This document shows, piece by piece, positions 26,873 to 35,211 of a DNA stretch of 64,000 nucleotides (positions within the stretch are counted from its first letter, which is position 1; every line of letters starts with the position of its first letter). Source of the DNA: Alphaproteobacteria bacterium HGW-Alphaproteobacteria-18 (GTDB lineage Bacteria; Pseudomonadota; Alphaproteobacteria; Caulobacterales; Hyphomonadaceae). The stretch is from contig PHEH01000012.1 of NCBI GenBank assembly GCA_002841155.1, positions 26,795 to 90,794 on the forward strand, in the 5' to 3' direction. Both the position numbers and the translations under genes were made by a program. A model generated the notes under the pieces. It did no database searches. It was not told the origin of the DNA and saw nothing but the letters and a program-made list of their open reading frames with translations.

Positions 26873-27522
26873 AAAACCTGCGCATCACCCTGAAGATTGC
26901 ATCCTCTCTGGATGGGCGCATCGCGCTGGCGGATGGCACGAGCCAATGGATCACCTCCAGCGCCTCGCGCGCCCGCGGCCACCAGATGCGCGCCGAAAAT
27001 GACGCCATCATGGTCGGCATCGGCACGGTCCTCGCTGACGATCCCTTGCTCACCGCGCGTACCGTTCCGCTACCGGCAAAACAGCCCGTCCGCATCGTCG
27101 CCGATTCCAACGCCCGCCTGCCCACCGCCTCGCGTCTGGTCAGCTCCACCGATCTTGGCCGCGTGGTCGCCGTCACGGCCGGGCAGGGCAGCGACACGCT
27201 CGCCGCCGCCGGTATCGACATCTGGCGCTGCGGCAATGGCGTGCGCATGGACGTTCTGGAATTTGTTCGCCGCGCCGAAGCCGAAGGCCTGCGCACTCTT
27301 CTCATCGAAGGCGGCAGCACGCTGGCCGCCAGCTTCATCCGCGCCGGCCTGGTCGATGAGATCGCGTGGTTCCGCGCGCCCATCCTGATCGGCGGCGAAG
27401 GCCTTCCGGCCCTCGGGGCGCTGGGCCTGGCAGATCTGAAATCTGCGGCACGCTGGCGCCCTGTCGCAACGGAACGGATTGGGGATGACGTCCTCGATAC
27501 TTATGTTCTATCTGAGCAATAG
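26869..27522 (+). CDS. ribD: RibD reductase domain protein (no deaminase domain)
   Basis: A 217-residue protein equal to the C-terminal reductase half of RibD (5-amino-6-(5-phosphoribosylamino)uracil reductase), a dihydrofolate-reductase fold. [30 protein letters not shown] and [13 protein letters not shown] are the family motifs. The N-terminal zinc deaminase domain, with its HAE and PCxxxxxxPPC motifs, is absent: the ATG overlaps the nrdR stop and there is no space for it. A separate deaminase would be needed elsewhere in the genome. Context (ribE, ribBX, ribH) supports the riboflavin role. Confidence 0.85.
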   Translation: MKNLRITLKIASSLDGRIALADGTSQWITSSASRARGHQMRAENDAIMVGIGTVLADDPLLTARTVPLPAKQPVRIVADSNARLPTASRLVSSTDLGRVVAVTAGQGSDTLAAAGIDIWRCGNGVRMDVLEFVRRAEAEGLRTLLIEGGSTLAASFIRAGLVDEIAWFRAPILIGGEGLPALGALGLADLKSAARWRPVATERIGDDVLDTYVLSEQ

Positions 27523-27540
27523 GCCGCCAGGATAAAAGCC

Positions 27541-28161
27541 ATGTTTACAGGTCTCGTTACCGATGTCGGCACTGTCCGCAAAGCAGAGCACCGCAACGGC
27601 CTCACCCGGTTTGAGGTCGAAAGCGGGTACCCGCTGGCGCAGATCGCCATGGGGGCTTCGATCCTCCATTCCGGCGTCTGCCTGACGGTCGTAGATAAAG
27701 GCGAAGCCGAGCGCGGCGCCTGGTTCGCGGTTGAAGCCGTCCCCGAAACCCTGTCGAAAACCATCCTCGGCGGCTGGCAGGAAGGCACGCGCGTCAACCT
27801 CGAGCAAAGCCTCAAGCTGGGCGATGAGCTGGGCGGGCATTTCGTCTTCGGCCATGTTGACGGCGTTGGTGAGATCGTCTCGGTCGAGGCCGAAGGCCAG
27901 TCCTTCCGCGTCACCATCCGCCCGCCCGCCGCCATCTCCCGCTACTTCGCCACCAAAGGCTCTGCCGCCGTTGACGGCGTCTCGCTCACCGTGGCGGCTG
28001 CGCTGGAGAATGGTGACTTTCAGGTCGCCATCATTCCGCACACATGGGAGGTGACGACGCTCGCCGCGTTGAAGCCCGGCACAAAGGTAAACCTCGAAAT
28101 AGATATGCTTGCGCGCTATGTGGCGCGGATGATCGGCGCCGACGCGCCACAAGGGAGTTAA
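27541..28161 (+). CDS. ribE: Riboflavin synthase alpha subunit
   Basis: A 206-residue enzyme made of two repeated lumazine-binding barrels. It begins MFTGLVTDVGTV, has SILHSGVCLTV in the first barrel and the matching AAVDGVSLTV in the second. It dismutates two 6,7-dimethyl-8-ribityllumazine molecules to riboflavin. It lies between the RibD reductase and RibBX genes, 18 and 3 bases away. No FMN riboswitch is present before it. Confidence 0.96.
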   Translation: MFTGLVTDVGTVRKAEHRNGLTRFEVESGYPLAQIAMGASILHSGVCLTVVDKGEAERGAWFAVEAVPETLSKTILGGWQEGTRVNLEQSLKLGDELGGHFVFGHVDGVGEIVSVEAEGQSFRVTIRPPAAISRYFATKGSAAVDGVSLTVAAALENGDFQVAIIPHTWEVTTLAALKPGTKVNLEIDMLARYVARMIGADAPQGS

Positions 28162-28164
28162 ATA

Positions 28165-29307
28165 ATGAGCAGCGAGTTCACCGCCGCCATCTCCTCGATT
28201 GAGGAAATCATCGAAGACGCCCGCAACGGGCGCATGTTCATCCTGGTCGATGCCGAAGACCGCGAGAATGAGGGCGACCTCATCATCCCGGCCACCTTCG
28301 CCACGCCCGAAGCGGTCAACTTCATGGCCAAGCATGGCCGCGGCCTCATCTGCCTCGCCATGACACAGGAACGCGGCCACACGCTGCGCCTCGACATGAT
28401 GACCCGCAACAACCGCGAAAGCATGCAGACAGCCTTCACCGTCTCCATCGAAGCCAAAGAAGGCGTCACCACCGGCATCTCCGCCCATGACCGTGCCCGG
28501 ACGATTGCCGTCGCCATTGATCCGACCAAGGACGATGATGATATCGTCAGCCCCGGCCATATCTTCCCGCTGATCGCCAAGGAAGGCGGCACGCTCGTCC
28601 GCGCCGGCCACACGGAGGCCGCCGTCGACATTTCCCGCATGGCCGGTCTCTATCCTGCTGGCGTTATCTGCGAGATCATGAATGATGATGGCTCCATGGC
28701 CCGCCTGCCGGAGCTCGTCGCCTTTGCCCAGCTCCACCATCTCAAGATCGGCACCATCGCCGACCTGATCGCCTGGCGCCGCCAGAACGACCGCTTCCTG
28801 GAGCGCCGCATCGAAGCGCCGCTGGAATCCGACTATGGCAGCGGCTTCCGCACCGTCTGTTTCCGCAACACGATGGATAATTCCGAGCATATCGCCATCG
28901 TTCACGGCGACATCACCCCCGACGCCACAACCCTCGTCCGCGTGCATCGCACCGACATCCTCGCCGACATCCTCGGCGAAAAGGGCCCACGTTCCGGCCT
29001 TGTGGCCCAGGCCATGCGCCTGATTGCCCAGGCCGACGAGCCCGGCGTCATTGTCTTCGTTAACACGATGCAGCCCGGCGCCATTGCCGAGCGTCTCGGC
29101 CTCAAATCCGGCGCCGCGCGCGATCCGTCCGCCCCCATCCGGGAGTATGGCATCGGCGCGCAGATCCTGCGGGAACTGGGCGTTCGCAGCATGATTTACC
29201 TGTCCGATACGCAGCCCACCCGCCTTGCGGGGCTTGACGGATACGGTCTGACGATAGAGGGCTGGCGCCATCTGAGCGAGGCGCCGGAAAACAAGGAGAA
29301 TACCTGA
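28165..29307 (+). CDS. ribB: 3,4-dihydroxy-2-butanone-4-phosphate synthase with degenerate GTP cyclohydrolase II domain (RibBX type)
   Basis: A 380-residue fusion. The N-terminal RibB domain (residues about 10-215) is intact: EDRENEGDL, EGVTTGISAHDR, SPGHIFPL and GHTEAAVDI. The C-terminal RibA-like domain has lost the zinc cysteines: the HSECLTGD...RCDCG region reads VHRTDILADILGEKG. The catalytic RQEGRxIGL loop reads NTMQPGAIAE. GTP cyclohydrolase II activity is therefore unlikely; such hybrids have been called RibBX. The REYGIGAQILRELGV end is kept. The stop overlaps the ribH start by one base. Confidence 0.9.
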   Translation: MSSEFTAAISSIEEIIEDARNGRMFILVDAEDRENEGDLIIPATFATPEAVNFMAKHGRGLICLAMTQERGHTLRLDMMTRNNRESMQTAFTVSIEAKEGVTTGISAHDRARTIAVAIDPTKDDDDIVSPGHIFPLIAKEGGTLVRAGHTEAAVDISRMAGLYPAGVICEIMNDDGSMARLPELVAFAQLHHLKIGTIADLIAWRRQNDRFLERRIEAPLESDYGSGFRTVCFRNTMDNSEHIAIVHGDITPDATTLVRVHRTDILADILGEKGPRSGLVAQAMRLIAQADEPGVIVFVNTMQPGAIAERLGLKSGAARDPSAPIREYGIGAQILRELGVRSMIYLSDTQPTRLAGLDGYGLTIEGWRHLSEAPENKENT

Positions 29308-29735
29308 TGGCCGACCGCGTCCTAGTCGCGATTTCGCGCTACTACAAACACATCAGCGACGAGCTGGAAGCCGGCGCGCTCGAAGTCCTCGAAGCGGCAG
29401 GCGCCAAGGTCACCGTGATGGAAGTCCCCGGCGCTTTTGAAATCCCCGGCGTGATCGCCATGTCGGCCGATTCCGGCCGGTTTGACGGCGCCGTGGCGCT
29501 CGGCTGCGTCATCCGCGGCGAGACGACCCATTATGACTATGTCTGCGGCGAGAGCGCGCGCGGCCTGATGGACCTCATCGTCCAGCGCCGCCAGGCCATC
29601 GGCTATGGCATCCTGACGGTTGAAAACGAAGCCCAGGCCCTCGCCCGCGCAGATCGCAAACGCAAGAACAAGGGCGCCGAGGCGGCCAAGGCCTGCCTTG
29701 CCATGATCAAGTTCCGCAAAGAGCTGATCGGCTGA
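29307..29735 (+). CDS. ribH: 6,7-dimethyl-8-ribityllumazine synthase
   Basis: A 142-residue lumazine synthase. The substrate motifs VPGAFEIPGVI and LGCVIRGETTHYDYV are intact; the latter includes the catalytic histidine region. It joins the RibB product with the ribitylaminouracil to form lumazine for RibE. The length fits the short alphaproteobacterial type. It overlaps both ribB and nusB by one base. Confidence 0.96.
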   Translation: MADRVLVAISRYYKHISDELEAGALEVLEAAGAKVTVMEVPGAFEIPGVIAMSADSGRFDGAVALGCVIRGETTHYDYVCGESARGLMDLIVQRRQAIGYGILTVENEAQALARADRKRKNKGAEAAKACLAMIKFRKELIG

Positions 29736-30199
29736 TGACCCAGAACATGCCCTTTGACGTCACACGCGCCCGCCGCGCCGGCGCGCGCCTTGCGGCGGTT
29801 CAGGCACTCTATGAAATGGAGCAGACGGAGAAATCCGCCCGCGCCACGATCCGCGAATTCATGGAAGACCGTCTGGGCCTCGGCCCGGATGGCACGCCGG
29901 TGGAAGACGCAGACCCCGATCTTTTCAAATCCATTGTAAACTCCGTGGTCGAACATCAGGCGAAGATCGACACCGCCATTCTCGCGCGCCTCGCCGAGGG
30001 CTGGAAGCTCACCCGCCTCGACGCCACCATGCGCGCCCTCCTGCGCGCCGGGGCGGCTGAATTCATCGCCCATCCGGAACTCTCCGACGCGATCATCCTC
30101 GACGAATACGTCTCCCTGGCCCACGACTTCTTCGACGAAGGCGACGCCAAATTCGCCAACGCCGTGCTGCAAAACATGGGCCGGGATTTGCGCAGCTAA
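29735..30199 (+). CDS. nusB: Transcription antitermination protein NusB
   Basis: A 154-residue all-helical NusB with RRAGARLAAVQALYEME at the start and LAEGWKLTRLDATMRALLRAGAAEF in the second half. With NusE (S10) it binds boxA of rRNA leaders. The location after ribH is common in proteobacteria. The gene is followed by an inverted-repeat element and a second hairpin that may end the transcript. Confidence 0.95.
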   Translation: MTQNMPFDVTRARRAGARLAAVQALYEMEQTEKSARATIREFMEDRLGLGPDGTPVEDADPDLFKSIVNSVVEHQAKIDTAILARLAEGWKLTRLDATMRALLRAGAAEFIAHPELSDAIILDEYVSLAHDFFDEGDAKFANAVLQNMGRDLRS

Positions 30200-30221
30200 C
30201 AGCTTCCGCCTCAAACTCGAC

Positions 30222-30304
30222 GCTCATCCTGAGCGAAGTCGAAGGATGACCAGACAGAGTTGTCCCAAGCCCCGGCGCGTCCTTCGACTTCGCTCAGGAT
30301 GAGC
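30222..30304. repeat. Dispersed inverted repeat, copy 1
   Basis: A unit beginning GCTCATCCTGAGCGAAGTCG (30222-30249) is followed after 30 bases by its inverse (30280-30304). Each unit also has complementary ends (CATCCT/AGGATG), so it can fold alone or with its partner. The same unit pair occurs at 54998, 59437 and, in opposite order, at 63676. All copies are intergenic. Confidence 0.93.
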
Positions 30305-30362
30305 CGTCCGGGCGACCCAAACCCCTCCGTGTGCGTCACCAACGGGCCCATATCCTTCGTAG

Positions 30363-30390
30363 GGCGGGTTAGCCGAAGGCGTAACCCGCC
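30363..30390. repeat. Hairpin with GGCGGGTTA/TAACCCGCC arms
   Basis: Nine-base arms with a small inner GCCGAAGGC hairpin. I recall closely similar sequences as dispersed intergenic repeats in other bacteria. It lies between the convergent nusB and epoxide hydrolase genes and ends three bases before the hydrolase stop. It may act as a terminator-like structure, but there is no T-run. Confidence 0.6.
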
Positions 30391-30393
30391 ATC

Positions 30394-31563
30394 TCACCCC
30401 ACCTCCCGCGCCCAGGCCCGCACATCGTCCACATAAACCTCCGGCGCCTCCATCGCCGCGAAATGCCCGCCGCGCGGCATGTCCGTCCACCGAGTAATAT
30501 TATACGCCCGGTCTGCCCAGCTTCGCGGCGGCGCCACGATGTAGCGCTCGCCCGGATAGCTCGCAAACGCCGTCGGCGTTTCGCAGCGCTCGCCCTCGGG
30601 CAGGCCATTGCCGCCTTCCTGGAAGAGGGCGTTGTAATACCACACGCTCGTCGCAATGGCGTCATTGACGAGGTAGATCATCACATTCGTCAGCAGCTGA
30701 TCGCGCGTGTACACCTCAAAGAGGCCGCGCTCTGTCAGATCGCTCCAGCCGTGAAACTTCTCCAGAATCCACGCCGCCGTGCCCATCGGCGAATCCATCA
30801 GCGCCATCGCCAGCGTCTGCGGCTTGGTTGCCTGCTGCATCAGGTAGGCGCCCTCTGCCTGCATCATCAGCTGCGAATGTTGCAGCCACTGGGTTTCCTC
30901 CGCCGTCTGAGGAACAGCCGGTGTCGGCCGAAAGCCCATCATGTTGAGATGGATCGCCTTCGCGCCGCCTTTGTCCTCGCTTAGCCCATGGTTCTTGCCG
31001 ATCCAGGACGTCACCATCGAGCCCCAATCCCCGCCCTGCGCGAGATAGCTGGAATAGCCCAGCACCTCCCGCATAAGCGTGTCCCACATCGCCGCCGTCG
31101 CCCGCTGGCCGAGCGGGGAGGCAGGCTTGCCCGAAAACCCGTAGCCGGGCAGGGACGGGATCACGAGATCAAACGCGTCCTCCGCTTTGCCGCCATGCTG
31201 CGAAGGGAAGGCCAGCGGCCCGATTGCCTGCCAGAACTCATAAATGCTCCCCGGCCAGCCATGCGTGATCAGCAGCGGGCGCTTGCCGCCCGCCTCGCCC
31301 ACCACATGCACAAAATGAATGCTCAGCCCATCGACCTCGGCGGTAAATTGCGGCCAGCGGTTCAGCTCCGCCTCCGCCGCCCGCCAGTCATACTGATCCA
31401 GCCAATAGCGCTGGATGTCCTGCATCACTTCGGTCGACATGCCATAGGCAAAACCCTGCTCATTGGCCGGGGCCGGGAACCATTTATACCGCTCAACCCC
31501 CGCCCGTATCTCGGCAAGCTTTGCATCTGGAACGTGAACTTTGAATGGTGTTGGCGCTGGCAT
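30394..31563 (-). CDS. Epoxide hydrolase (EHN-type alpha/beta hydrolase)
   Basis: A 389-residue enzyme with the N-terminal epoxide hydrolase domain (PFKVHVPDAKLAEIRAGVERYKW) followed by an alpha/beta hydrolase fold. The oxyanion motif is HGWPGS, the nucleophile is the Asp in QGGDWGSMV, and the C-terminal histidine is in GGHFAAMEAPE. It opens epoxides to diols; the substrate is unknown. I chose ATG 31563, which has GGGGGA upstream; an in-frame extension to 31671 runs into the erpA terminator. Confidence 0.9.
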   Translation of the reverse strand: MPAPTPFKVHVPDAKLAEIRAGVERYKWFPAPANEQGFAYGMSTEVMQDIQRYWLDQYDWRAAEAELNRWPQFTAEVDGLSIHFVHVVGEAGGKRPLLITHGWPGSIYEFWQAIGPLAFPSQHGGKAEDAFDLVIPSLPGYGFSGKPASPLGQRATAAMWDTLMREVLGYSSYLAQGGDWGSMVTSWIGKNHGLSEDKGGAKAIHLNMMGFRPTPAVPQTAEETQWLQHSQLMMQAEGAYLMQQATKPQTLAMALMDSPMGTAAWILEKFHGWSDLTERGLFEVYTRDQLLTNVMIYLVNDAIATSVWYYNALFQEGGNGLPEGERCETPTAFASYPGERYIVAPPRSWADRAYNITRWTDMPRGGHFAAMEAPEVYVDDVRAWAREVG

Positions 31564-31659
31564 GGCATGTCCCCCTGATCTGGTTGGGCTGAGCCTAGCG
31601 CACCTGCGCCCTCTGGCTAAGCCATCCCCCGGCGGCAGGCGCGCGCCTTCGCAGCACGT

Positions 31660-31708
31660 AAAAAACTCCAACGCCGTTGGAGTTTTTGCCCCCGCCGTTG
31701 GAGTTTTT
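31660..31708 (-). terminator. Intrinsic terminator of erpA with a duplicated arm
   Basis: CTCCAAC (31666-31672) and GTTGGAG (31676-31682) form a perfect hairpin flanked by A-runs on one side and T-runs on the other, so it can work on both strands. The segment GCCGTTGGAGTTTTT occurs twice (31673-31687 and 31694-31708), a partial duplication of one arm 21 bases apart. On the minus strand it ends the erpA transcript 11 bases after the stop codon. Confidence 0.85.
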
Positions 31709-31718
31709 CAGAGGTTTT

Positions 31719-32060
31719 TCAGACCGAAAAACTGGTCCCGCAACCGCAGGCAGCGGTCGCGTTCGGGTTCTTGATCTTGAACGCCGCCCCGATCAGCTCG
31801 GTCGAAAAGTCGATCTCCGAGCCTTGCAGAAACTCAAGGCTTATCTCGTCGATCAGCACCCTTGCTCCGTCGCGTTCGATCACGACATCATCCGCGTTTA
31901 CAGCAGGTGCGAAGTCAAACTTGTAGGAAAAGCCGGAACATCCCCCCCCTTCTACAGACACGCGCAGATAGGCGGCGCCGTCCTGTTTGGCGAGAATCGC
32001 ATTAATCCGCTTCGCAGCAGACGCAGTCAGTGTCACATCCGGGGCAATGGTCTCGGTCAT
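31719..32060 (-). CDS. erpA: A-type iron-sulfur carrier protein (ErpA/IscA family)
   Basis: A 113-residue HesB/IscA-like protein. The three cluster cysteines are in GGGCSGFSY and ACGCGTSF at the C-terminus. It passes Fe-S clusters to apoproteins. I use ErpA because a single A-type gene next to dgt is usual in alphaproteobacteria, but IscA/SufA cannot be excluded from sequence alone. I chose ATG 32060; a longer open frame to 32558 overlaps the divergent dgt gene and is not real. Only 27 bases separate the two start codons. Confidence 0.88.
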   Translation of the reverse strand: MTETIAPDVTLTASAAKRINAILAKQDGAAYLRVSVEGGGCSGFSYKFDFAPAVNADDVVIERDGARVLIDEISLEFLQGSEIDFSTELIGAAFKIKNPNATAACGCGTSFSV

Positions 32061-32087
32061 GGGCCTAACATAAGGACGAATTCCTGA

Positions 32088-33260
32088 ATGGAAAAGAGAG
32101 CCCCTTACGCAACACGTCACGAAGACAGCCGGGGGCGCTTTTTTAAGGAGGCCCCCTCGGCCACGCGCACGCCGTTCCAACGGGACAGGGACCGGATTAT
32201 CCACTCCACCGCCTTTCGCCGGCTGAAGCAGAAAACCCAGGTTTTCGTCGCCCATGAAGGCGATCATTTCCGCACGCGCCTCACGCATTCCCTTGAAGTT
32301 GCTCAGATTTCCAGGTCCATCGCCCGCACGCTCGGGCTCGATGAAGATCTGGCCGAAACCCTCGCCCTCAGCCATGATCTTGGCCATCCGCCCTTCGGCC
32401 ACGCCGGAGAAGACCAGCTCGACGCCTGCATGCAGCCCTATGAAGGCTTCGATCATAATGCGCAGTCGCTGCGCATCGTGACGCTGCTGGAGCGTCGCTA
32501 TCCCCTCTTTAATGGGTTGAATTTGACCTGGGAAACGCTTGAAGGCCTCGTCAAGCACAATGGCCCGCTGACCGGGCCGGACACGCCCATCACCGCGCTC
32601 CCCATCGCCTTCCGCGACTTTGCCCCACTGGAAAGGCTTGAACTCGACCAGTTCGCCGGCCCCGAGGCCCAGGTCGCCGCCCTCTCAGATGACATCGCCT
32701 ATAATAACCACGACATCGACGACGGCATCGCCGCAGGCCTCTTTACCGTCGATGATCTCATCGAACTCCCTGTTGTTGGGGATGTTTTTCGCGGTGTCCG
32801 TATGGAATTCCGCGATCTGGACGACCGTATGGTCACCTATGAAGCCGTCCGCCGGCTCATCGGCCTGTGGATAAACGACCTCGTTCTGGAAACCCGCGCC
32901 CGCGTCAAACGCCTGAAGCCCCAGTCTGCCGCCGAAGTCCGGGCGATGGGCGAGCCGCTGATCGGCTTTTCCGAGGGTCTGGAGGCCCCCCAGCGGGCTC
33001 TGCGGGCCTTTCTCTACTCCAGAATGTACAAGCATTACAGGGTCAACCGGATGCGCTCGAAGGCCAAGCGCGTTCTGGCCGATCTGTTCGAGGTGTTCCT
33101 CAACGAGCCCCAGACCCTGCCGCCGCCCTGGAACGGCGCTGCGATAAAGGAAGAGGGCGCCCGCAGGGCCCGGATTGTCTGCGATTACATGGCCGGAATG
33201 ACCGATACCTACGCCCTGGAAGAGTATCGCCGCCTCTTCGACACCAGCGCCCTTACCTAG
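32088..33260 (+). CDS. dgt: Deoxyguanosinetriphosphate triphosphohydrolase-like protein
   Basis: A 390-residue HD-domain enzyme. The metal ligands are in RLTHSLEVAQ (H), ALSHDLGHPPFGHAGE (HD and the following histidines) and ALSDDIAYNNHDIDDG (D). It releases triphosphate from dNTPs; this shorter class often acts on several dNTPs. In Caulobacter-like genomes argS follows dgt before the SPOR gene, but here argS is not between them. Confidence 0.93.
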   Translation: MEKRAPYATRHEDSRGRFFKEAPSATRTPFQRDRDRIIHSTAFRRLKQKTQVFVAHEGDHFRTRLTHSLEVAQISRSIARTLGLDEDLAETLALSHDLGHPPFGHAGEDQLDACMQPYEGFDHNAQSLRIVTLLERRYPLFNGLNLTWETLEGLVKHNGPLTGPDTPITALPIAFRDFAPLERLELDQFAGPEAQVAALSDDIAYNNHDIDDGIAAGLFTVDDLIELPVVGDVFRGVRMEFRDLDDRMVTYEAVRRLIGLWINDLVLETRARVKRLKPQSAAEVRAMGEPLIGFSEGLEAPQRALRAFLYSRMYKHYRVNRMRSKAKRVLADLFEVFLNEPQTLPPPWNGAAIKEEGARRARIVCDYMAGMTDTYALEEYRRLFDTSALT

Positions 33261-33363
33261 GTTTAAGCAGGGGTTTCCACCATTGTGACGGTCTCTCTTC
33301 AAGGCTCGTTAAGGAAACTCCCGTAAAAATTAACCTAGGTGATTGATTCCAAGGAGTTCTTCC

Positions 33364-34173
33364 ATGAGCCGATCGGACATGGCAGGCCGTGAAAACCCGT
33401 TTGAGGACGACTATCGCGGATTTGATGTGCGCGAAGACGAGGCCGCGCGCGGACCCCTGATTCTGACGCTGGCGATCGGCGTGCTGCTTATCTTCGGCGG
33501 CGTGGTCTGGAATACCTACCGGCAGGGCGTGCGGCCTGCATCCGATGGGCTGCCCAGCATCATTGCCGAGCCCCAGCCGTTCAAGCAGCTGCCGTCAGAT
33601 CCTGGCGGAAAGCCCATCAAGCATACCGACAAGACATTCTACGACGCGATGGACGCCTCTGAGCGCACATCCGATGTAACGCTGGCTTCAGCAACCACTT
33701 CGCCAGCGAACGCGCTGGCGGGCGGGCCACCGCGCGACCTGCGCCCAGGTCCATTGGATACGCCATCCGAGGAGCTCGTCGCGGCGGCACCTCAGCCCTT
33801 GCCTGTAACGGAGCTGACCGGCGATCTCCCTGAGCCCAAGCAACAGATCGCAGCGGTCAAGATCAAACCCCCTGAGCCGATTGAGCCGCTCTCTTCGCAG
33901 GCGCGCTTCACCTTCACCGAAACTGGGCCTTTCCTCGTCCAGATCGCCGCTCTGCGTTCGGAAGAAGCAGCCGAAACTGCATGGCGCCGCGTGACCTCAT
34001 CGGCTCCAGAGCTGTATCATGGCGCTTCGAAGCGGATTCAGCGGGCAGACCTCGGCTCTGAAGGCGTATTCTACCGTCTCCGCGTCGGCGCTTTTGCTGA
34101 ACGGTCCGAAGCGGTGGCCTTCTGCGACGCGATCAAGGAATCCGGAGCAAATTGCATCGTGGTGACGGGATAA
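33364..34173 (+). CDS. SPOR domain-containing membrane protein
   Basis: A 269-residue protein with a short cytoplasmic N-terminus, one membrane helix (about residues 34-52, LILTLAIGVLLIFGGVVW), a long proline-rich periplasmic linker and a C-terminal SPOR domain (FLVQIAALRSEEAAETAWRR, then FYRLRVGAFAERSEAVAFC). SPOR domains bind denuded septal peptidoglycan, which points to cell division or wall remodelling. I chose ATG 33364, which has AAGGAG upstream. nagZ follows after three bases, a conserved pairing. Confidence 0.9.
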   Translation: MSRSDMAGRENPFEDDYRGFDVREDEAARGPLILTLAIGVLLIFGGVVWNTYRQGVRPASDGLPSIIAEPQPFKQLPSDPGGKPIKHTDKTFYDAMDASERTSDVTLASATTSPANALAGGPPRDLRPGPLDTPSEELVAAAPQPLPVTELTGDLPEPKQQIAAVKIKPPEPIEPLSSQARFTFTETGPFLVQIAALRSEEAAETAWRRVTSSAPELYHGASKRIQRADLGSEGVFYRLRVGAFAERSEAVAFCDAIKESGANCIVVTG

Positions 34174-34176
34174 GAC

Positions 34177-35211
34177 GTGAAAGCCTGTATTCTCAGCGTA
34201 TCGGGGCCGGACCTGACCCCTGGCGAAGCTGCGCTTTTTGCGGCTGAAAACCCTTGGGGCGTCATCCTCATGGGGCGTTCGTGCCAGTCGCGGATGCAGG
34301 TGCGCAAGCTGGTCGCCGATATCTGGAATGCCACAGGCCGCGAAACCCTGATCTTCATCGACCAGGAAGGCGGCCGCGTTGCCCGCCTCAAGGCGCCCGA
34401 ATGGCCGCTGTTCCCGCGCGGCGCCGATTATGCGGCGCTCTACGAACAGGACAAGTCGCTGGGCCGGGAAGCCGCCTGGCTCGGCCACCGCCTCATTGCG
34501 TCGGAACTGGCGGCCCTCTCGATCCACGCGGACTGTTCGCCGGTCGTAGATTTGCCTGTCCCCGGCGCTCATGACGTGATCGGCGACCGCGCTTTCGGCG
34601 CTGAGCCCGAACAGGCCGCAGACCTCGCCCGCGCTGCGCTCGACGGCCTTACCGCCGGGGGCGTGGCAGGTGTTATCAAGCACATTCCCGGCCATGGCCG
34701 CTCGGTTTCGGACAGCCATCTCGAACTCCCGCGCGTCACTGCTGGCCAGAACGAACTCGCCAAGGATTTCGACGCCTTCGCCCGCCTTACCGACGCGCCG
34801 ATGGCGATGACCGCCCATATTGCCTACGAAGCCTATGACCCCGGCCGGGCGGCCACCGTGTCCAAGGTCATGATTCAACAGATCATCCGCGACCGAATCG
34901 GCTTTGATGGTCTCCTGATGACGGATGATCTGGGGATGAAAGCACTGGGCGGCACCCTGACCGAGCGCGCACACGCCTCCATCGCGGCGGGCTGCGATGT
35001 GCTGCTGCATTGCTCGGGCTTCCTCAAGGACGCCGATGCCATCCTCGCCGAGATGACCGAAGTGGCCAAAGCCGCGCCGCACCTCTCCGGCAAAGCCGCC
35101 TCCCGTGCGGCTGTGGCGGACGCCATCGCCAAAAAGGTCCAGCCCTTTGAACCGGCTCCCGCCTGGAAGCGCTTCCATGAGCTGATCCCCCCGCCGGGAG
35201 CGATGGCATGA
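34177..35211 (+). CDS. nagZ: Beta-N-acetylhexosaminidase, peptidoglycan recycling
   Basis: A 344-residue GH3 enzyme that removes N-acetylglucosamine from muropeptides in the cytoplasm. The GH3 NagZ motif KHIPGHGRSVSDSH carries the catalytic Asp-His pair, and DDLGMKAL contains the nucleophile aspartate. FIDQEGGRVARL is also typical. The start is GTG. The stop overlaps the scpA start (ATGA). Confidence 0.95.
   Translation: MKACILSVSGPDLTPGEAALFAAENPWGVILMGRSCQSRMQVRKLVADIWNATGRETLIFIDQEGGRVARLKAPEWPLFPRGADYAALYEQDKSLGREAAWLGHRLIASELAALSIHADCSPVVDLPVPGAHDVIGDRAFGAEPEQAADLARAALDGLTAGGVAGVIKHIPGHGRSVSDSHLELPRVTAGQNELAKDFDAFARLTDAPMAMTAHIAYEAYDPGRAATVSKVMIQQIIRDRIGFDGLLMTDDLGMKALGGTLTERAHASIAAGCDVLLHCSGFLKDADAILAEMTEVAKAAPHLSGKAASRAAVADAIAKKVQPFEPAPAWKRFHELIPPPGAMA

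Noticed and set aside
27523..27540. FMN riboswitch expected near riboflavin genes
   Set aside because: The gap before ribE is only 18 bases and none of the other rib gaps is large enough.
27508..29271. Long minus-strand open frame (587 codons) opposite ribE and ribB
   Set aside because: It covers two well-supported genes on the plus strand and has shadow-frame composition.
32866..32874. Perfect DnaA box TGTGGATAA
   Set aside because: It is inside the dgt coding sequence, single, and not in an AT-rich or intergenic setting; a near match at about 32196 encodes a conserved dgt motif.
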